DNA of 59,580 bases from an uncultured Porphyromonadaceae bacterium (GCA_900555715.1 USMC01000011.1:1-59580), one strand, 5' to 3'; shown: positions 17,178 to 26,821, counted from the first letter of the stretch. A program made the numbers and translations. Notes: a model not told the origin generated them from the sequence alone.

Positions 17178-20100
17178 TTATTTTACGAGTACTTTGCTTG
17201 CCTTGCCACCCTGACGGCGGATGAAGATTCCGTCGGCGGGACGATCGACACGTATACCCTGGAGGTTGTAGTACTCGGCGGGAGTCTGTGCTGCCTCAAC
17301 GCTGCCGATACCGGTGGTGATGCTGACAGTCACAGCGTCGCACGGGCGCGATTCACCGCAGCTGTAAACAGCCGATACGCGGTAGGAAGGCTGAGCGGTG
17401 TCTGCCTGATGACGGTATGCTGCTTCGGTGAGAGGCGCTTCATTGACTTTTACGCCGTCGCAGTATACATTATAGCCGTCGAGTGTCGTGCCGGCGGGAA
17501 GAATACCGCCCGTTTCGAAGGTGAAGTCATCGAGGAATAGAGCGTAGGTGTCGTACGAACAATGGCGTATTGCAAAATATGTGGCACCCTCGGGTACTGC
17601 GTAGGAATATTCGGTCCAGTCTTCGGGCACTCTCTCGACATATGCGATCTGCTCAAAGCTTGCGGTTTCTGCATCGGTATATGATACAAGCACCTCGAAG
17701 CTTTCTGCATAGCCTATGGTGAAGCTTCTTGCCCAGAACGACACCGTCTGTGCATTGCCGCTCAGTTGCGGGAAGATGAGCCAGTTGTCGTTGTATCCGT
17801 CGCAGCTCCATGCGGTGAGCATGCTCTTTCCGCTGTGTGTGGGCGCATCGAGGCGCTGCTGTTCTTCAGGCATGCCGCTTTCGGAGGGTGTGAAGAGCTG
17901 GAAGGCCTGCGGCAGCGTGCGGTAGGGATTGAGGCTGTCGTCGAGGAAACGGTAGGTCATTCGTTTGTCGCCGTCGACAAAGTGGAAACCTCCGAAGTCG
18001 CTGATGGTGAAGTGCTCATACTCTTCACTTTCGAAGTCCTCGGTGCGGACAGAAACGCCGGTGAGCGCATCCATGTCGATGGCATCCCATCTGAGCGTTA
18101 CGTCGCTGCCGTCGGCAGTGGCTTCCAGACCGGCAGGCGAAGGATACGTCGGGAACTTGACATTGATGGTTCCCTGTGCGGTGACATCCTGTTCGAGTCC
18201 GGCAGCGCTTGCTGCGAATCTCACTGTGAGTTTGTCGGCGGAGAGCAGTGAACTTGGTGCGCTGAAGCTTGCCGTGGACACTTTGCCGGGAGCGAAGTCG
18301 GGGAGGACGGCCGCTGATGTTTCGACTCCGTCGACACTGAATGCTACGGACGCTCCGCTTATGGGTTGTGTGCCTATATTCTCGAATGTGACGGATACTT
18401 CAGCGCTTTCGCCGGCCTGGACAGATGCCGGACCTGTGAGGTAGCTCACGCGCATGTCGGTGGGTTTGAGGTCGATGACACGTATGTTGTCCATGGGAAC
18501 GCTCCATGTAGTATCGTCGGTGTTGTGGATGGCGCGTACCATCACGCCGACCTGAATGTAGCGTGCCGATTTATATTCCGACAGGTCGATGCGGCAGAGA
18601 GTCCAGCCGTCGGTGGAATTCTCCTTGAGGTCGATGCTGCGTACTGTTTCGAACGGTTTTCCGTCGACGGCGATCCGGGCGTCGATGACACTGCCCTTGC
18701 CCTGATAGTAGAATTCAAAGACAGGGTTGGCAGCTTTGCTGATGTCGATTTTCGTTGAGAAGAAGCCGTAAGAGGCGTCTTTTTCGATGGGCATGAAGAG
18801 GAAGAATCCGTTGTCGGCGTCCTGGGAGTTAAGGAATTCGGGAGCTGTGCCTTCCTCTGCGTCGGCGTTGGTCTGCAGCTCGTTGTCCAGTATTGTGCCG
18901 TTCATCATCTGACCTTGGCTGTCGGGGAACACTGCCCATGCCTGCTGGTAGTAGCCGTCGGTGAAGCTGTCGACGAAAGGCGTTTTCTCGGGCTCGCCGA
19001 TAATCACTATGTCGGACGTCGCAGCGAGAGAGGTATAGTAGTTGTCGATGTCGGCTGTAACCTGATATGCGACGAAGTCCTGCGCGGTGGCGTCGCTATA
19101 GTCGAAGGTGTAGCTTGTCTCTGTGGTTTCGGCGATGGCGGGGTCATAGAATGAGCCGAAGGCGTCGAAGATATAGTATGTGACTTTCGACGGGTCTACA
19201 TATCCGCCGTTCTCGCCTGTTTCTCCGACGGCGTCCCAGCTCAGGGTGACGTGTTTGTAGTCTTCCGAGAGAACGACTTTGAGTCCTGTCGGCGGCAGAG
19301 GATTGTCGGGTCCGGCGTAAATATCTTTGACAAGGACGGGGTCGCCGGCTGTTTCGCCGACGTATGCCACGGCTTCAAAGCGGTTGTTGCCGTTGTTGTA
19401 AATGTCGGTTGTAGTGAATGTAATAGTCTCGCCAGGTTTTACGTCCGTAACTTCCTGCTTGAACGCCCAGTTGGTTGTGAGAACGACCTTGCTGATTTCT
19501 GCGAGCGGATTGCCTGAGGTGGTGAGAGTCGGCGCAGTGTATGTTACAGTTGCGGCGAGCTCTCCTTTGGGTGCTGTCTGCACGCTCATCGTTCCTGCAG
19601 CCGCCGGTTCAACGATCGTCGAACTTTCGACGACGGATAGGTCGCATACTTTCAGATTGCCCGATTTGGTGCGGTCGGATGTGCAGTGGATGCCGATGTA
19701 GTAGTAGCCTTCGGCGTCGACAGTGAATTTACCCGTCTTTTCATTGAAGTCCTTTACAGTTACGGCGTGCGGCTCTATGGCTGTCACTGTCATGGCTTCT
19801 GCCGTGGGCTCTTTGCCGACGTATACGCCATAGATTTCTTCGCTGCCGGCGGACAGCGTGCGTCCTTCCTTGATGGACAGGCTGTAGTCAGTGCCGCATT
19901 TCAGGTGCACGGGCACGCTGATGAGCCAGTCGTCGGAGTTGTCGAGTTCGGTCGGTTTCATGCAGACGCTGTATGTGGAGAAGCCGCCCGGTTTCCATGT
20001 CTTCGTGTCTTCGTTGGCATCGATGACGGTGTATTTCAGAACCTCACCGGCAGTTTTTCCGAGAGTATGCATGAAAGGCACTTCGACAGCGTTCTCAGGC

Positions 20101-20762
20101 GCGACAACGGGAGCGGCGGTTTCTTCGATGGAGAAGTTGCACAGCTTGATTGTTCCCGAATCGTCTTTCTTGCTGAGCGCATGGAAGCCGAAGAAATATT
20201 CGCCGTCGGCAGGCACGGTGAAGTCCTTCTCTTTTTTGACAAATACCTTGTCGTTGTATTTTATCGAGAAGACCGGTACCAGTGTCGTTGTCATTGCTTC
20301 TGCGGTGGCATCGGTGCCCATGCATACTTCAAGCAGGTCTTCTGTTTTTTTGAGAGTCATGTCTGTTTCAAACGACAGCTTGTAGTACTTGCCCGCCTCG
20401 AGCTTCACTGGTACGGAGATGAGCCAGTCGTCGCAGGCTTCGACGCCGTCGGCGTTAGGCGTCATGCAGACGCTATGCGACGCAAAGCCTCCGGGTTTCC
20501 ATGTGCGTCCGTCGCCATTGGCGTCGACAACGGTGTAGTCGGCGACTTCGGTATTTCTACCGAGCGAGTGCGTGAACGGAACAGTGACGGCTTCGGCTGC
20601 CGCCTTGCGGAGCACAGGAGAAGTACTTTGCTGTGCCATGGCACGTTCGATTGCCGGAACAAGAGTCTTCATTTCCGAAGAGGTCGACCGCTGCGGCAGA
20701 GAGGCAAAAATTGCCGGAGATGCCAGAGCGAGCATTGCTGCGATGAACAGATGTTTTTTCAT
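17178..20762 (-). CDS. Large secreted multidomain protein with choice-of-anchor J domain
   Basis: 1194 residues, signal peptide ending near ALASPAIFA. Two homologous ~140-residue modules sit at about 60-215 and 225-390. Each runs YTV(V/I)DAN, TWKPGGF, SVCM, DDWLISVPV, AEAMT and KVCD/KLCN. Next come fibronectin/Ig-like segments (about 400-620 and 760-890) and a choice-of-anchor J/cleaved-adhesin type domain (about 905-1110; DNWLIFPQL, FWARS, LFLDDFTFE). The last ~33 residues form a tail (EYYNLQGIRV, then KVLVK at the end) also seen in the protein at 44682-45569. No catalytic motif is visible. Probably a surface or exported binding protein, perhaps T9SS-dependent. Substrate unknown. Confidence 0.72.
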   Translation of the reverse strand: MKKHLFIAAMLALASPAIFASLPQRSTSSEMKTLVPAIERAMAQQSTSPVLRKAAAEAVTVPFTHSLGRNTEVADYTVVDANGDGRTWKPGGFASHSVCMTPNADGVEACDDWLISVPVKLEAGKYYKLSFETDMTLKKTEDLLEVCMGTDATAEAMTTTLVPVFSIKYNDKVFVKKEKDFTVPADGEYFFGFHALSKKDDSGTIKLCNFSIEETAAPVVAPENAVEVPFMHTLGKTAGEVLKYTVIDANEDTKTWKPGGFSTYSVCMKPTELDNSDDWLISVPVHLKCGTDYSLSIKEGRTLSAGSEEIYGVYVGKEPTAEAMTVTAIEPHAVTVKDFNEKTGKFTVDAEGYYYIGIHCTSDRTKSGNLKVCDLSVVESSTIVEPAAAGTMSVQTAPKGELAATVTYTAPTLTTSGNPLAEISKVVLTTNWAFKQEVTDVKPGETITFTTTDIYNNGNNRFEAVAYVGETAGDPVLVKDIYAGPDNPLPPTGLKVVLSEDYKHVTLSWDAVGETGENGGYVDPSKVTYYIFDAFGSFYDPAIAETTETSYTFDYSDATAQDFVAYQVTADIDNYYTSLAATSDIVIIGEPEKTPFVDSFTDGYYQQAWAVFPDSQGQMMNGTILDNELQTNADAEEGTAPEFLNSQDADNGFFLFMPIEKDASYGFFSTKIDISKAANPVFEFYYQGKGSVIDARIAVDGKPFETVRSIDLKENSTDGWTLCRIDLSEYKSARYIQVGVMVRAIHNTDDTTWSVPMDNIRVIDLKPTDMRVSYLTGPASVQAGESAEVSVTFENIGTQPISGASVAFSVDGVETSAAVLPDFAPGKVSTASFSAPSSLLSADKLTVRFAASAAGLEQDVTAQGTINVKFPTYPSPAGLEATADGSDVTLRWDAIDMDALTGVSVRTEDFESEEYEHFTISDFGGFHFVDGDKRMTYRFLDDSLNPYRTLPQAFQLFTPSESGMPEEQQRLDAPTHSGKSMLTAWSCDGYNDNWLIFPQLSGNAQTVSFWARSFTIGYAESFEVLVSYTDAETASFEQIAYVERVPEDWTEYSYAVPEGATYFAIRHCSYDTYALFLDDFTFETGGILPAGTTLDGYNVYCDGVKVNEAPLTEAAYRHQADTAQPSYRVSAVYSCGESRPCDAVTVSITTGIGSVEAAQTPAEYYNLQGIRVDRPADGIFIRRQGGKASKVLVK

Positions 20763-20820
20763 TTTATGACTGATTTTTGAATTGATGTTTCTTTTTGCTA
20801 TATAAATTCGGATGAGTGCG

Positions 20821-20851
20821 CAAATATAGATATAAAAATTTATATTTTCAA
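20821..20851 (-). promoter_or_regulatory. Promoter of the 1194-residue protein gene
   Basis: On the minus strand: CTTG (20851-20848 side), 20 nt, then TATATTTG ending at 20821. A good match to the Bacteroidetes housekeeping promoter. The leader would be about 53 nt. Confidence 0.7.
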
Positions 20852-20908
20852 GAAATTTGTATAAAATGTGTGGTGAGCCGTATTTTCGTGGAATCTGGAA
20901 AAAATTAC

Positions 20909-20916
20909 TAACTTTG
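20909..20916 (+). promoter_or_regulatory. -7 box immediately before the NlpC/P60 ATG
   Basis: TAACTTTG is an exact -7 consensus, and its last base lies 4 nt before the ATG at 20921. If used, transcription would begin at or within a few bases of the start codon. The -33 region (TTCG near 20885) is poor. Confidence 0.45.
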
Positions 20917-20920
20917 TGCT

Positions 20921-21445
20921 ATGAACCGTTATGTCATTGTCATCTGTGTCGGTCTGGCTGCTGTCGCGAGCAGTTGCGGGCATTCGAAGAATATCCCTTC
21001 GAAAGCCGATGAGTATGCACAGACGGCGCCTGACAATAGAAAGAACGATAAAAAAAAGAACAGCTGGCGTCGCGATGCCATTGTCAATGAGGCGTATAAA
21101 TGGCTCGGCGCCAAATATCGCTATGGCGGCGAGGAACGCTCGGGCACTGATTGCTCCGGTATGGTGATGCGGGTGTTCGAGGACGCTGCCGGAATCAGAC
21201 TTCCGCGCAATTCCGCCAAGCAGTGCGACTACTGCCGTAAAATAAGAATCGGCGAGCTGCAGCCTGCCGATCTTGTGTTTTTTTCATCCAAGTCGAGCCG
21301 TGGACGTGTGACGCATGTAGGAGTTTATATAGGAAGAGGGAAGTTCATACATGCCTCGTCGAGCAAGGGTGTAATCACCAGCTCGCTCGACGAGAAATAT
21401 TATGTGCGCACTTTCGTGGCGGCGGGGCGTGTGCCCGGCTTATAG
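20921..21445 (+). CDS. NlpC/P60 family peptidoglycan endopeptidase lipoprotein
   Basis: 174-residue lipoprotein (lipobox AVASSC, Cys19) followed by a low-complexity Lys/Asn linker (30-48) and an NlpC/P60 domain. The catalytic set is complete: Cys78 in SGTDCSG, His132 in VTHVGVYIG and His144 in FIHASS. Such enzymes cut D-gamma-Glu-diaminopimelate or related stem-peptide bonds in the periplasm. It is transcribed alone, divergent from the 1194-residue protein. Its stop codon is separated by one base from the stop of the convergent DUF3332 gene. Confidence 0.93.
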   Translation: MNRYVIVICVGLAAVASSCGHSKNIPSKADEYAQTAPDNRKNDKKKNSWRRDAIVNEAYKWLGAKYRYGGEERSGTDCSGMVMRVFEDAAGIRLPRNSAKQCDYCRKIRIGELQPADLVFFSSKSSRGRVTHVGVYIGRGKFIHASSSKGVITSSLDEKYYVRTFVAAGRVPGL

Positions 21446-21446
21446 A

Positions 21447-21989
21447 TTATTTCGCTGCCAGGGAAGGCATGAACATCTTCTGATAGGCGAGCACGCCTGC
21501 CTGCGAGGTTTCAAATACTTTCCAGTCGTTAGCTCCGACAGGCACTTTGATGTGTGTGTCGTCAACGAAAGTGAAGAGGACCCCCGATGTTTCGGCGGTG
21601 GTGTAGCTCCATGTCTGTGTGTCGGTGTCGAAGTCGAGACGCACACTGCTGTTGTCATTGAGGCTTACGACGTCATAGCCTTTTCCGTCACACTTGACGA
21701 GATATTTGCCATCGTTGCCTTCGATGATTTTCTCTCCCTGTGCCATCGGGTTTTCTCCGCTCCAGAATTCGATGCTGTTGAGCACAAGGACGTCGGCGAG
21801 GATGCTTACTTCGTAGACAGGAAGAATCCAGAAACCGAAGAACACGAGTTCGTTGACAAACTTGTTGCCCACGTGGTTGTTCCACGACAGAAGGCGGTTG
21901 GAAAGCGTGAAACTGCCGATGCAGGAGTTCATTGTCAGCATGGCGGCGCACATTGCGGCGACCAAAAGACTTTTTGATGTTTTTTTCAT
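21447..21989 (-). CDS. DUF3332-type lipoprotein
   Basis: 180 residues with a lipobox (LTMNSC, Cys23). The pattern after it (IGSFTLSNRLLSWNNHVGNKFVNELVFFGFWILPVYEV, given here only as its landmarks: a conserved N-terminal helix, then a hydrophobic membrane-like stretch at about 48-68) is what I know from DUF3332 proteins, which have no defined function. The C-terminal half is beta-rich with a YTTAETSGVLFTF strand. Last gene of the operon that starts at 28500, 41 bp after mltF. No catalytic residues stand out. Confidence 0.75.
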   Translation of the reverse strand: MKKTSKSLLVAAMCAAMLTMNSCIGSFTLSNRLLSWNNHVGNKFVNELVFFGFWILPVYEVSILADVLVLNSIEFWSGENPMAQGEKIIEGNDGKYLVKCDGKGYDVVSLNDNSSVRLDFDTDTQTWSYTTAETSGVLFTFVDDTHIKVPVGANDWKVFETSQAGVLAYQKMFMPSLAAK

Positions 21990-22030
21990 AGTTGATAGTT
22001 TTTATTGTTTAGGGGTTTATGTCAGATATG

Positions 22031-23407
22031 TCAGGCATTGATTTCGCGCCGGGCGTGTTCGTAGAAATTTGTGATTCCTTTGACGTACGCCACGGTTTCC
22101 GTGCCCCGGCAATAGCCGTATTTTACGACTGGGTCGTTGTAGTACTTGGGATTCATCTTCATCAGGAGTGCCTTCTCAACGTTCCCGCTCCACACCGTCG
22201 GATCGTAGCCGTATTTTTTCGCCAGTGCTATGGCATCGTAGACATGGGCAATGCCGACGTTGTATGCGGCGATGACGAACTTGAGCCGCTCCTTGTCGTT
22301 GGGCACGTATTTCATGAGGTAGCTGTCGAGGTCGGTGATGAGACGGGTGGCGACATCGACGCAGGTCTCCGGATTGCTGAGTTTCGACACAGGCGTGCGG
22401 TACCCCCGTGCGGTGCTGGGCATTACCTGCATAAGTCCGCGGGCGCCGGCCCATGAACGCGCGTTTGGTCTGAATCTGCTTTCCACGTATGCCTGAGCTG
22501 CCATAAGCCGCCAGTCCCAGCCTATACGCGGGGCATATTTCTTGAAGATATTGTCATATTTTGAAATGTAGCCCTTGGAGAAGTCGAAGCTGATGGTACT
22601 TCCGTTTTTCATCTGTTCGAAGAACCGTTTCAGCAACTCTTCGTCGATGACTCTCGCCTGTGCCTCTCCGAACCATTTGTCGACGCTTTCGGCGAGTTTG
22701 TCGTTGCCTGGCGCGACAGCCCATGCCGAGCGTTGTTCGAAACTTACCGGAAGGCTTATGTCGAGGTCGGGATAGTAGGTCATGTTCAGCCGCGCTATGT
22801 CGCTGTCGACCACCGTAAGCGGTATTTTGCCCTCCGACACCATCTCCAGAAGATCTTCCGTGATGATAGAGTCGGCATCGACCTCGATAATGTTAATGCC
22901 GCCACCGAGCTCGTCGTTGAGGTTCTGCATACGCCGGAGGTACTTGCTGTCTTTTTCAACGTAGACGTCCTTTCCGACAAGTTCCGTTATGTCGGTTATC
23001 GGCGCGAGTCCCTGCACTTTTGGCTGCACGAGCACCTGAGTCGTGAGGTTTTCGGGTCCGCATGGCATGGCATATTTCTTGTAGTGCTCCGTTATGGGAA
23101 CGGGATATGCTATGAGATCGACTTTTCCCGAATCGAGCATTCCGACTGCCTCGGAAAGTGTCCTCGCCACTGTCAGGTCGAGCACCATGCCGTTGTCTGC
23201 CGCCATGCTGTCGACAAGGGTATAGTCGATGCCCATCGGTTCGCCGCGGTAGATGAAATACGACAGCGGGCTGTACAATGTTGCCACGCGGAGAGTGTCG
23301 GGCAATGGCTGTGAGCTTGCATTATCGGTCGCTTTGCCGTTTCTGCCGCAGGCTGCGGCAAGAACGACAAGAGCTACGATGGCTATAAGGAGGGCAGGTC
23401 GACGCAT
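22031..23407 (-). CDS. mltF: Membrane-bound lytic transglycosylase F-like lipoprotein
   Basis: 458-residue lipoprotein (lipobox LAAAC, Cys20). The N-terminal half (about 35-270) is a solute-binding-protein family 3 domain, as in MltF: LRVATLYSPLSYFIYRG, then DLIAYPVPIT. The C-terminal half (about 280-450) is an SLT lysozyme-like domain with AAQAYVESRFRPNA (catalytic Glu in VESRF), GARGLMQVMPSTA and the AAYNVGIAHV motif. It cleaves peptidoglycan glycan strands to 1,6-anhydroMurNAc ends; the SBP-like domain is probably regulatory. Fifth gene in its operon, 43 bp after purM. Confidence 0.93.
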   Translation of the reverse strand: MRRPALLIAIVALVVLAAACGRNGKATDNASSQPLPDTLRVATLYSPLSYFIYRGEPMGIDYTLVDSMAADNGMVLDLTVARTLSEAVGMLDSGKVDLIAYPVPITEHYKKYAMPCGPENLTTQVLVQPKVQGLAPITDITELVGKDVYVEKDSKYLRRMQNLNDELGGGINIIEVDADSIITEDLLEMVSEGKIPLTVVDSDIARLNMTYYPDLDISLPVSFEQRSAWAVAPGNDKLAESVDKWFGEAQARVIDEELLKRFFEQMKNGSTISFDFSKGYISKYDNIFKKYAPRIGWDWRLMAAQAYVESRFRPNARSWAGARGLMQVMPSTARGYRTPVSKLSNPETCVDVATRLITDLDSYLMKYVPNDKERLKFVIAAYNVGIAHVYDAIALAKKYGYDPTVWSGNVEKALLMKMNPKYYNDPVVKYGYCRGTETVAYVKGITNFYEHARREINA

Positions 23408-23450
23408 GAGCTGTTTATGTTAGTTATGTCGGGCTGCCAGAGGCAACCGG

Positions 23451-24614
23451 CTAATATTCGAATGTTCCAAGCGGCGAGACTATCGTCAGTCGTTTGCTGT
23501 CGCTCTCTTCGATGCGCCCGATCACTTTTGCGTCGACTCCGAAGCGGCGCGAGCGCGCAATCACTTCTTCGGCGGCGGATGCGGGGCAGTAAATCTCCAT
23601 GCGGTGTCCCATGTTGAAAACACGATACATCTCGCGTGGATCTGTACCCGATTCGCGGCGTATGAGTTCGAACAGCGGCGGAATTTCGAACATGTTATCT
23701 TTAATAACATGGACTGTTCCGACAAAGTTCATCACTTTTGTCTGCGCTCCGCCCGAGCAATGCACCATTCCGTGAATGAGATGGCGCATGTCGGTGAGAA
23801 TGTCTTTTATTATAGGTGCATAGGTGCGTGTGGGCGACAGAACGAGCTTGCCGGCACAGACGGGCGCGCCTTCCACTTTGTCAGTGAGCCCGACAGAACC
23901 GCAATAGACAAGTTCTTCGGGGAGACCGTTGTCGTATGTCTCAGGGTAGCGTCCGGCGACTGTCTTGTTGAAGACGTCGTGGCGTGCCGATGTGAGTCCG
24001 TTGCTGCCCATGCCGCCGTTGTATTCTTTTTCGTATGCCGCCTGTCCGTAGCTGGCGAGACCGACGATGACGTCGCCGGGACGGATGTTGCTGTTGTCGA
24101 TGACGTCGGCGCGGCGCATACGGCAGGTGACGGTACTGTCGACTATTATCGTGCGCACGAGATCGCCGACGTCGGCGGTCTCGCCGCCGGTGGAGTAGAT
24201 GGTGACGCCGTTGGCGCGGAGATCTTCAAGTAATTCTTCGGTGCCGTTGATGATGGCGGAAATCACTTCTCCCGGGACGAGACGTTTGTTGCGCCCTATG
24301 GTTGACGAAAGGAGAATGTTGTCGGTTGCGCCGACGCAGAGAAGGTCGTCGATGTTCATTATCAGTGCGTCCTGCGCTATACCTTTCCACACAGAAAGAT
24401 CGCCTGTCTCGCGCCAGTAGGCGTAGGCGAGCGACGATTTTGTGCCCGCACCGTCGGCGTGCATTATGTCGCACCATTCGGGGTCGCCGCCGAGATAGTC
24501 CGGTACTATTTTGCAGAATGCTCCCGGAAAAATGCCTTTGTCTATGTTCTTGATAGCTGCGTGGACATCTTCTTTCGATGCCGAAACGCCTCTGAGGTCG
24601 TAACGTCCGCTCAT
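23451..24614 (-). CDS. purM: Phosphoribosylformylglycinamidine cyclo-ligase (AIR synthetase)
   Basis: Cytoplasmic enzyme of de novo purine synthesis that closes the imidazole ring of FGAM to AIR using ATP. 387 residues from the ATG at 24614 (MSGRYDLRGVSASKEDV); an in-frame upstream extension lacks similarity and was not used. AIRS-type motifs: MHADGAGTKSSLAY, IAQDALIMNIDDLLCVGATD, STGGETADVGDLVRT, and a C-terminal MVHCSGGAQTK with FNMGHRMEIY. It is longer than E. coli PurM (345), as I recall for the Bacteroidetes form. It lies within an envelope/ion-transport operon rather than with other pur genes, 5 bp after the antiporter gene. Confidence 0.93.
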   Translation of the reverse strand: MSGRYDLRGVSASKEDVHAAIKNIDKGIFPGAFCKIVPDYLGGDPEWCDIMHADGAGTKSSLAYAYWRETGDLSVWKGIAQDALIMNIDDLLCVGATDNILLSSTIGRNKRLVPGEVISAIINGTEELLEDLRANGVTIYSTGGETADVGDLVRTIIVDSTVTCRMRRADVIDNSNIRPGDVIVGLASYGQAAYEKEYNGGMGSNGLTSARHDVFNKTVAGRYPETYDNGLPEELVYCGSVGLTDKVEGAPVCAGKLVLSPTRTYAPIIKDILTDMRHLIHGMVHCSGGAQTKVMNFVGTVHVIKDNMFEIPPLFELIRRESGTDPREMYRVFNMGHRMEIYCPASAAEEVIARSRRFGVDAKVIGRIEESDSKRLTIVSPLGTFEY

Positions 24615-24619
24615 ATTCT

Positions 24620-26821
24620 TTATTTTAGTTTTGCAATTTTCATTGGATCGCCCACAAGCCATAGTATGTCGCCCTCCTGGAAGACAAGGTCGGGCTGGGA
24701 GTCGATGTGTTCGCTGCCGCGGTCGACAGCCACGACAAGGACGTCGTATGTGTCGCGCAGCGACGACGACCGCGGTGTCTTCGCAATCAGCGGCGAGCTT
24801 TGCGACAGGAGTATGCTTGTGAGTCGTATTCTTGAAATATCGGTGTCGCCGTCGTCCGGCGGTAGCTCTGCTTCCACCTGCGGCAGAAGGCGTTCGATCT
24901 GTTCGTCGGTGCCTATCACCGACAGGACGTCGCCGGGGTAGATGCGTGTGCGACCGTTGGGTATAGGCAGATACTTCGCACCGCGCTGGATACCGACGAG
25001 GTTGACGCCGTATTTGCTTCGTATGTCGCTGTCCATCAATCGCTGTCCGAGGAAAGCGCAGGCTGTGCCGACGGTCATGTAGGCCTGGTGAAGATCGTTG
25101 ACGACTGCGTTTTTCTTGCCGCTGCGTCTGAGTTCCCGCTCGTTGAGATTGTCCATGAATGTGTTTTCAATTCTGTTCATGCTCTTCCGCAGGCGTTGTG
25201 AGAAGACAAGAACGAGGAGGAGCACAACAGAGAGGAGCACCCAGAGTCCGACGTGCATGGAGTATACTTCCGTGAAAGTGTGCACGACGAACGACAGTGC
25301 TATGAGGAAGCTGATTATGCTCATGACAAGCAGCGGTATGCGTGCGGTGTGGGAATCGGAGATGCCTGTCTTGTCGATCGACACAGGCACTATCATGGCT
25401 ATCAGGAAGGGCGACATCAGTACCAGCGTGACGGCTACCGACGACGGCGCTCCCCATTGACCCATCAGACGCATAAGATACGGCGTGCCTGCCTGGTGCA
25501 TGATAATCTGGATGGCGAGAAGAACAGTGGAGTAGAGCAGTATGCGCCAGGTGTAGCGTTTGAAAACCCGTCCCCACGGACGTCCTGCCGCCTCGCTGTT
25601 TTCTGCTTCGCGTTGGTAGCGGTCGATGAGAAAATGCAGGCGAGCTGGAAGATGGCGTTCGACAAAATCTGCCGCAGGAACCGACATTTTGATGAAATAT
25701 GGAGTGGTGAAAGTCGTGATTACCGACACTGCCACCACTATCGGGTAGAGGTTTCCGTTGAGCACGCCGAGCGACATGCCCAGCGATGCGATGATGAATG
25801 CGAATTCGCCTATCTGTGTGAGCGAGAAGCCCGACTGAATGGCTATGCGGAGGCTCTGACCTGTGAGCAGCATACCGGCGGTGCCGAAGATTATCATTCC
25901 GACGATGACAACGAGCGACAGGATTATTATAGGAGCCCAGTATTCCGCCAGTATGGCAGGCTGCACCATCATGCCTACTGAAATGAAGAATACGGCGCCG
26001 AAAAGGTCCTTGACAGGCGTGACGACAGTTTCGATGCGTTCTGCATAGCTTGTTCCGGCAAGGATAGAGCCCATTACGAAGGCTCCGAGGGCGAGAGAGA
26101 AGCCGCAGTAGACCGAGAACACTGCCATTCCTAAGCACAGACCCATGGAGACAACAAGGAGTGTCTCGCTGTTGAGATACTTGCGTATCCTGTTGAGCGA
26201 CGACGGAAGAATGTAGACGCCCACAAGAAACCAGATGACGAGGAAGAATACCAGCTTGCCGACGCTGAACAGCAGTTCAGAGCCTTCCACGCCCTTGTCG
26301 ACGGCTATCGACGACAGGAGCACCATCATCAGGACGGCAAACAGGTCTTCGACAATGAGCACCGCCAGGACGAGTGAGGCAAATTTTTTCTGACGCAGCC
26401 CCATGTCGGTGAACGCTTTGATTATGATGGTCGTGGACGACATTGAAAGCATTCCGCCGAGGAAGAGACAGTTGATGTTGTTGAAATGCAGTATGCGCCC
26501 TACGGCGAATCCAGCGCACATCATGCCTGTGACTATTGTGAAGGCTGTTATTATGGCGGATCCTCCGGAATTGAGAAGTTTACGGAAACTGAATTCAAGA
26601 CCTAAGGAGAAAAGCAGCACGACGATGCCTATCTGGGCCCAGAAATCAATATTTGCCTCGGTGGTGACGGAGGGAAGGTAGGTAAAATTGGGGCTTGCAA
26701 GAAATCCGGCTACTATATATCCGAGTACGACGGGCTGCTTTATCCACTTGAAGAGTACCGTGACGATAGCTCCTAAGAGGAGAATAAAGGCAAGATCGCG
26801 AATGAGTCCTTCTATTTCCAT
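24620..26821 (-). CDS. Kef-type monovalent cation:proton antiporter (CPA2)
   Basis: 733-residue inner-membrane protein. The N-terminal ~400 residues are a CPA2 Na+/H+ exchanger domain with about 12-13 helices, including QPVVLGYIVAGFL, FSLGLEFS, SMSSTTIIIKAF and LVLAVLIVEDLFAVL (the Asp pair region). A second hydrophobic part (about 425-540) adds further helices. The C-terminus has two TrkA-C (RCK_C)-like units: one around RIYPGDVLSVIGTDEQIERL, the other ending VFQEGDILWLVGDPMKIAKL. It probably exports K+ or Na+ for pH or osmotic control. No full Rossmann RCK_N domain is obvious. Lies 3 bp from mgtC and 5 bp from purM. Confidence 0.92.
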   Translation of the reverse strand: MEIEGLIRDLAFILLLGAIVTVLFKWIKQPVVLGYIVAGFLASPNFTYLPSVTTEANIDFWAQIGIVVLLFSLGLEFSFRKLLNSGGSAIITAFTIVTGMMCAGFAVGRILHFNNINCLFLGGMLSMSSTTIIIKAFTDMGLRQKKFASLVLAVLIVEDLFAVLMMVLLSSIAVDKGVEGSELLFSVGKLVFFLVIWFLVGVYILPSSLNRIRKYLNSETLLVVSMGLCLGMAVFSVYCGFSLALGAFVMGSILAGTSYAERIETVVTPVKDLFGAVFFISVGMMVQPAILAEYWAPIIILSLVVIVGMIIFGTAGMLLTGQSLRIAIQSGFSLTQIGEFAFIIASLGMSLGVLNGNLYPIVVAVSVITTFTTPYFIKMSVPAADFVERHLPARLHFLIDRYQREAENSEAAGRPWGRVFKRYTWRILLYSTVLLAIQIIMHQAGTPYLMRLMGQWGAPSSVAVTLVLMSPFLIAMIVPVSIDKTGISDSHTARIPLLVMSIISFLIALSFVVHTFTEVYSMHVGLWVLLSVVLLLVLVFSQRLRKSMNRIENTFMDNLNERELRRSGKKNAVVNDLHQAYMTVGTACAFLGQRLMDSDIRSKYGVNLVGIQRGAKYLPIPNGRTRIYPGDVLSVIGTDEQIERLLPQVEAELPPDDGDTDISRIRLTSILLSQSSPLIAKTPRSSSLRDTYDVLVVAVDRGSEHIDSQPDLVFQEGDILWLVGDPMKIAKLK

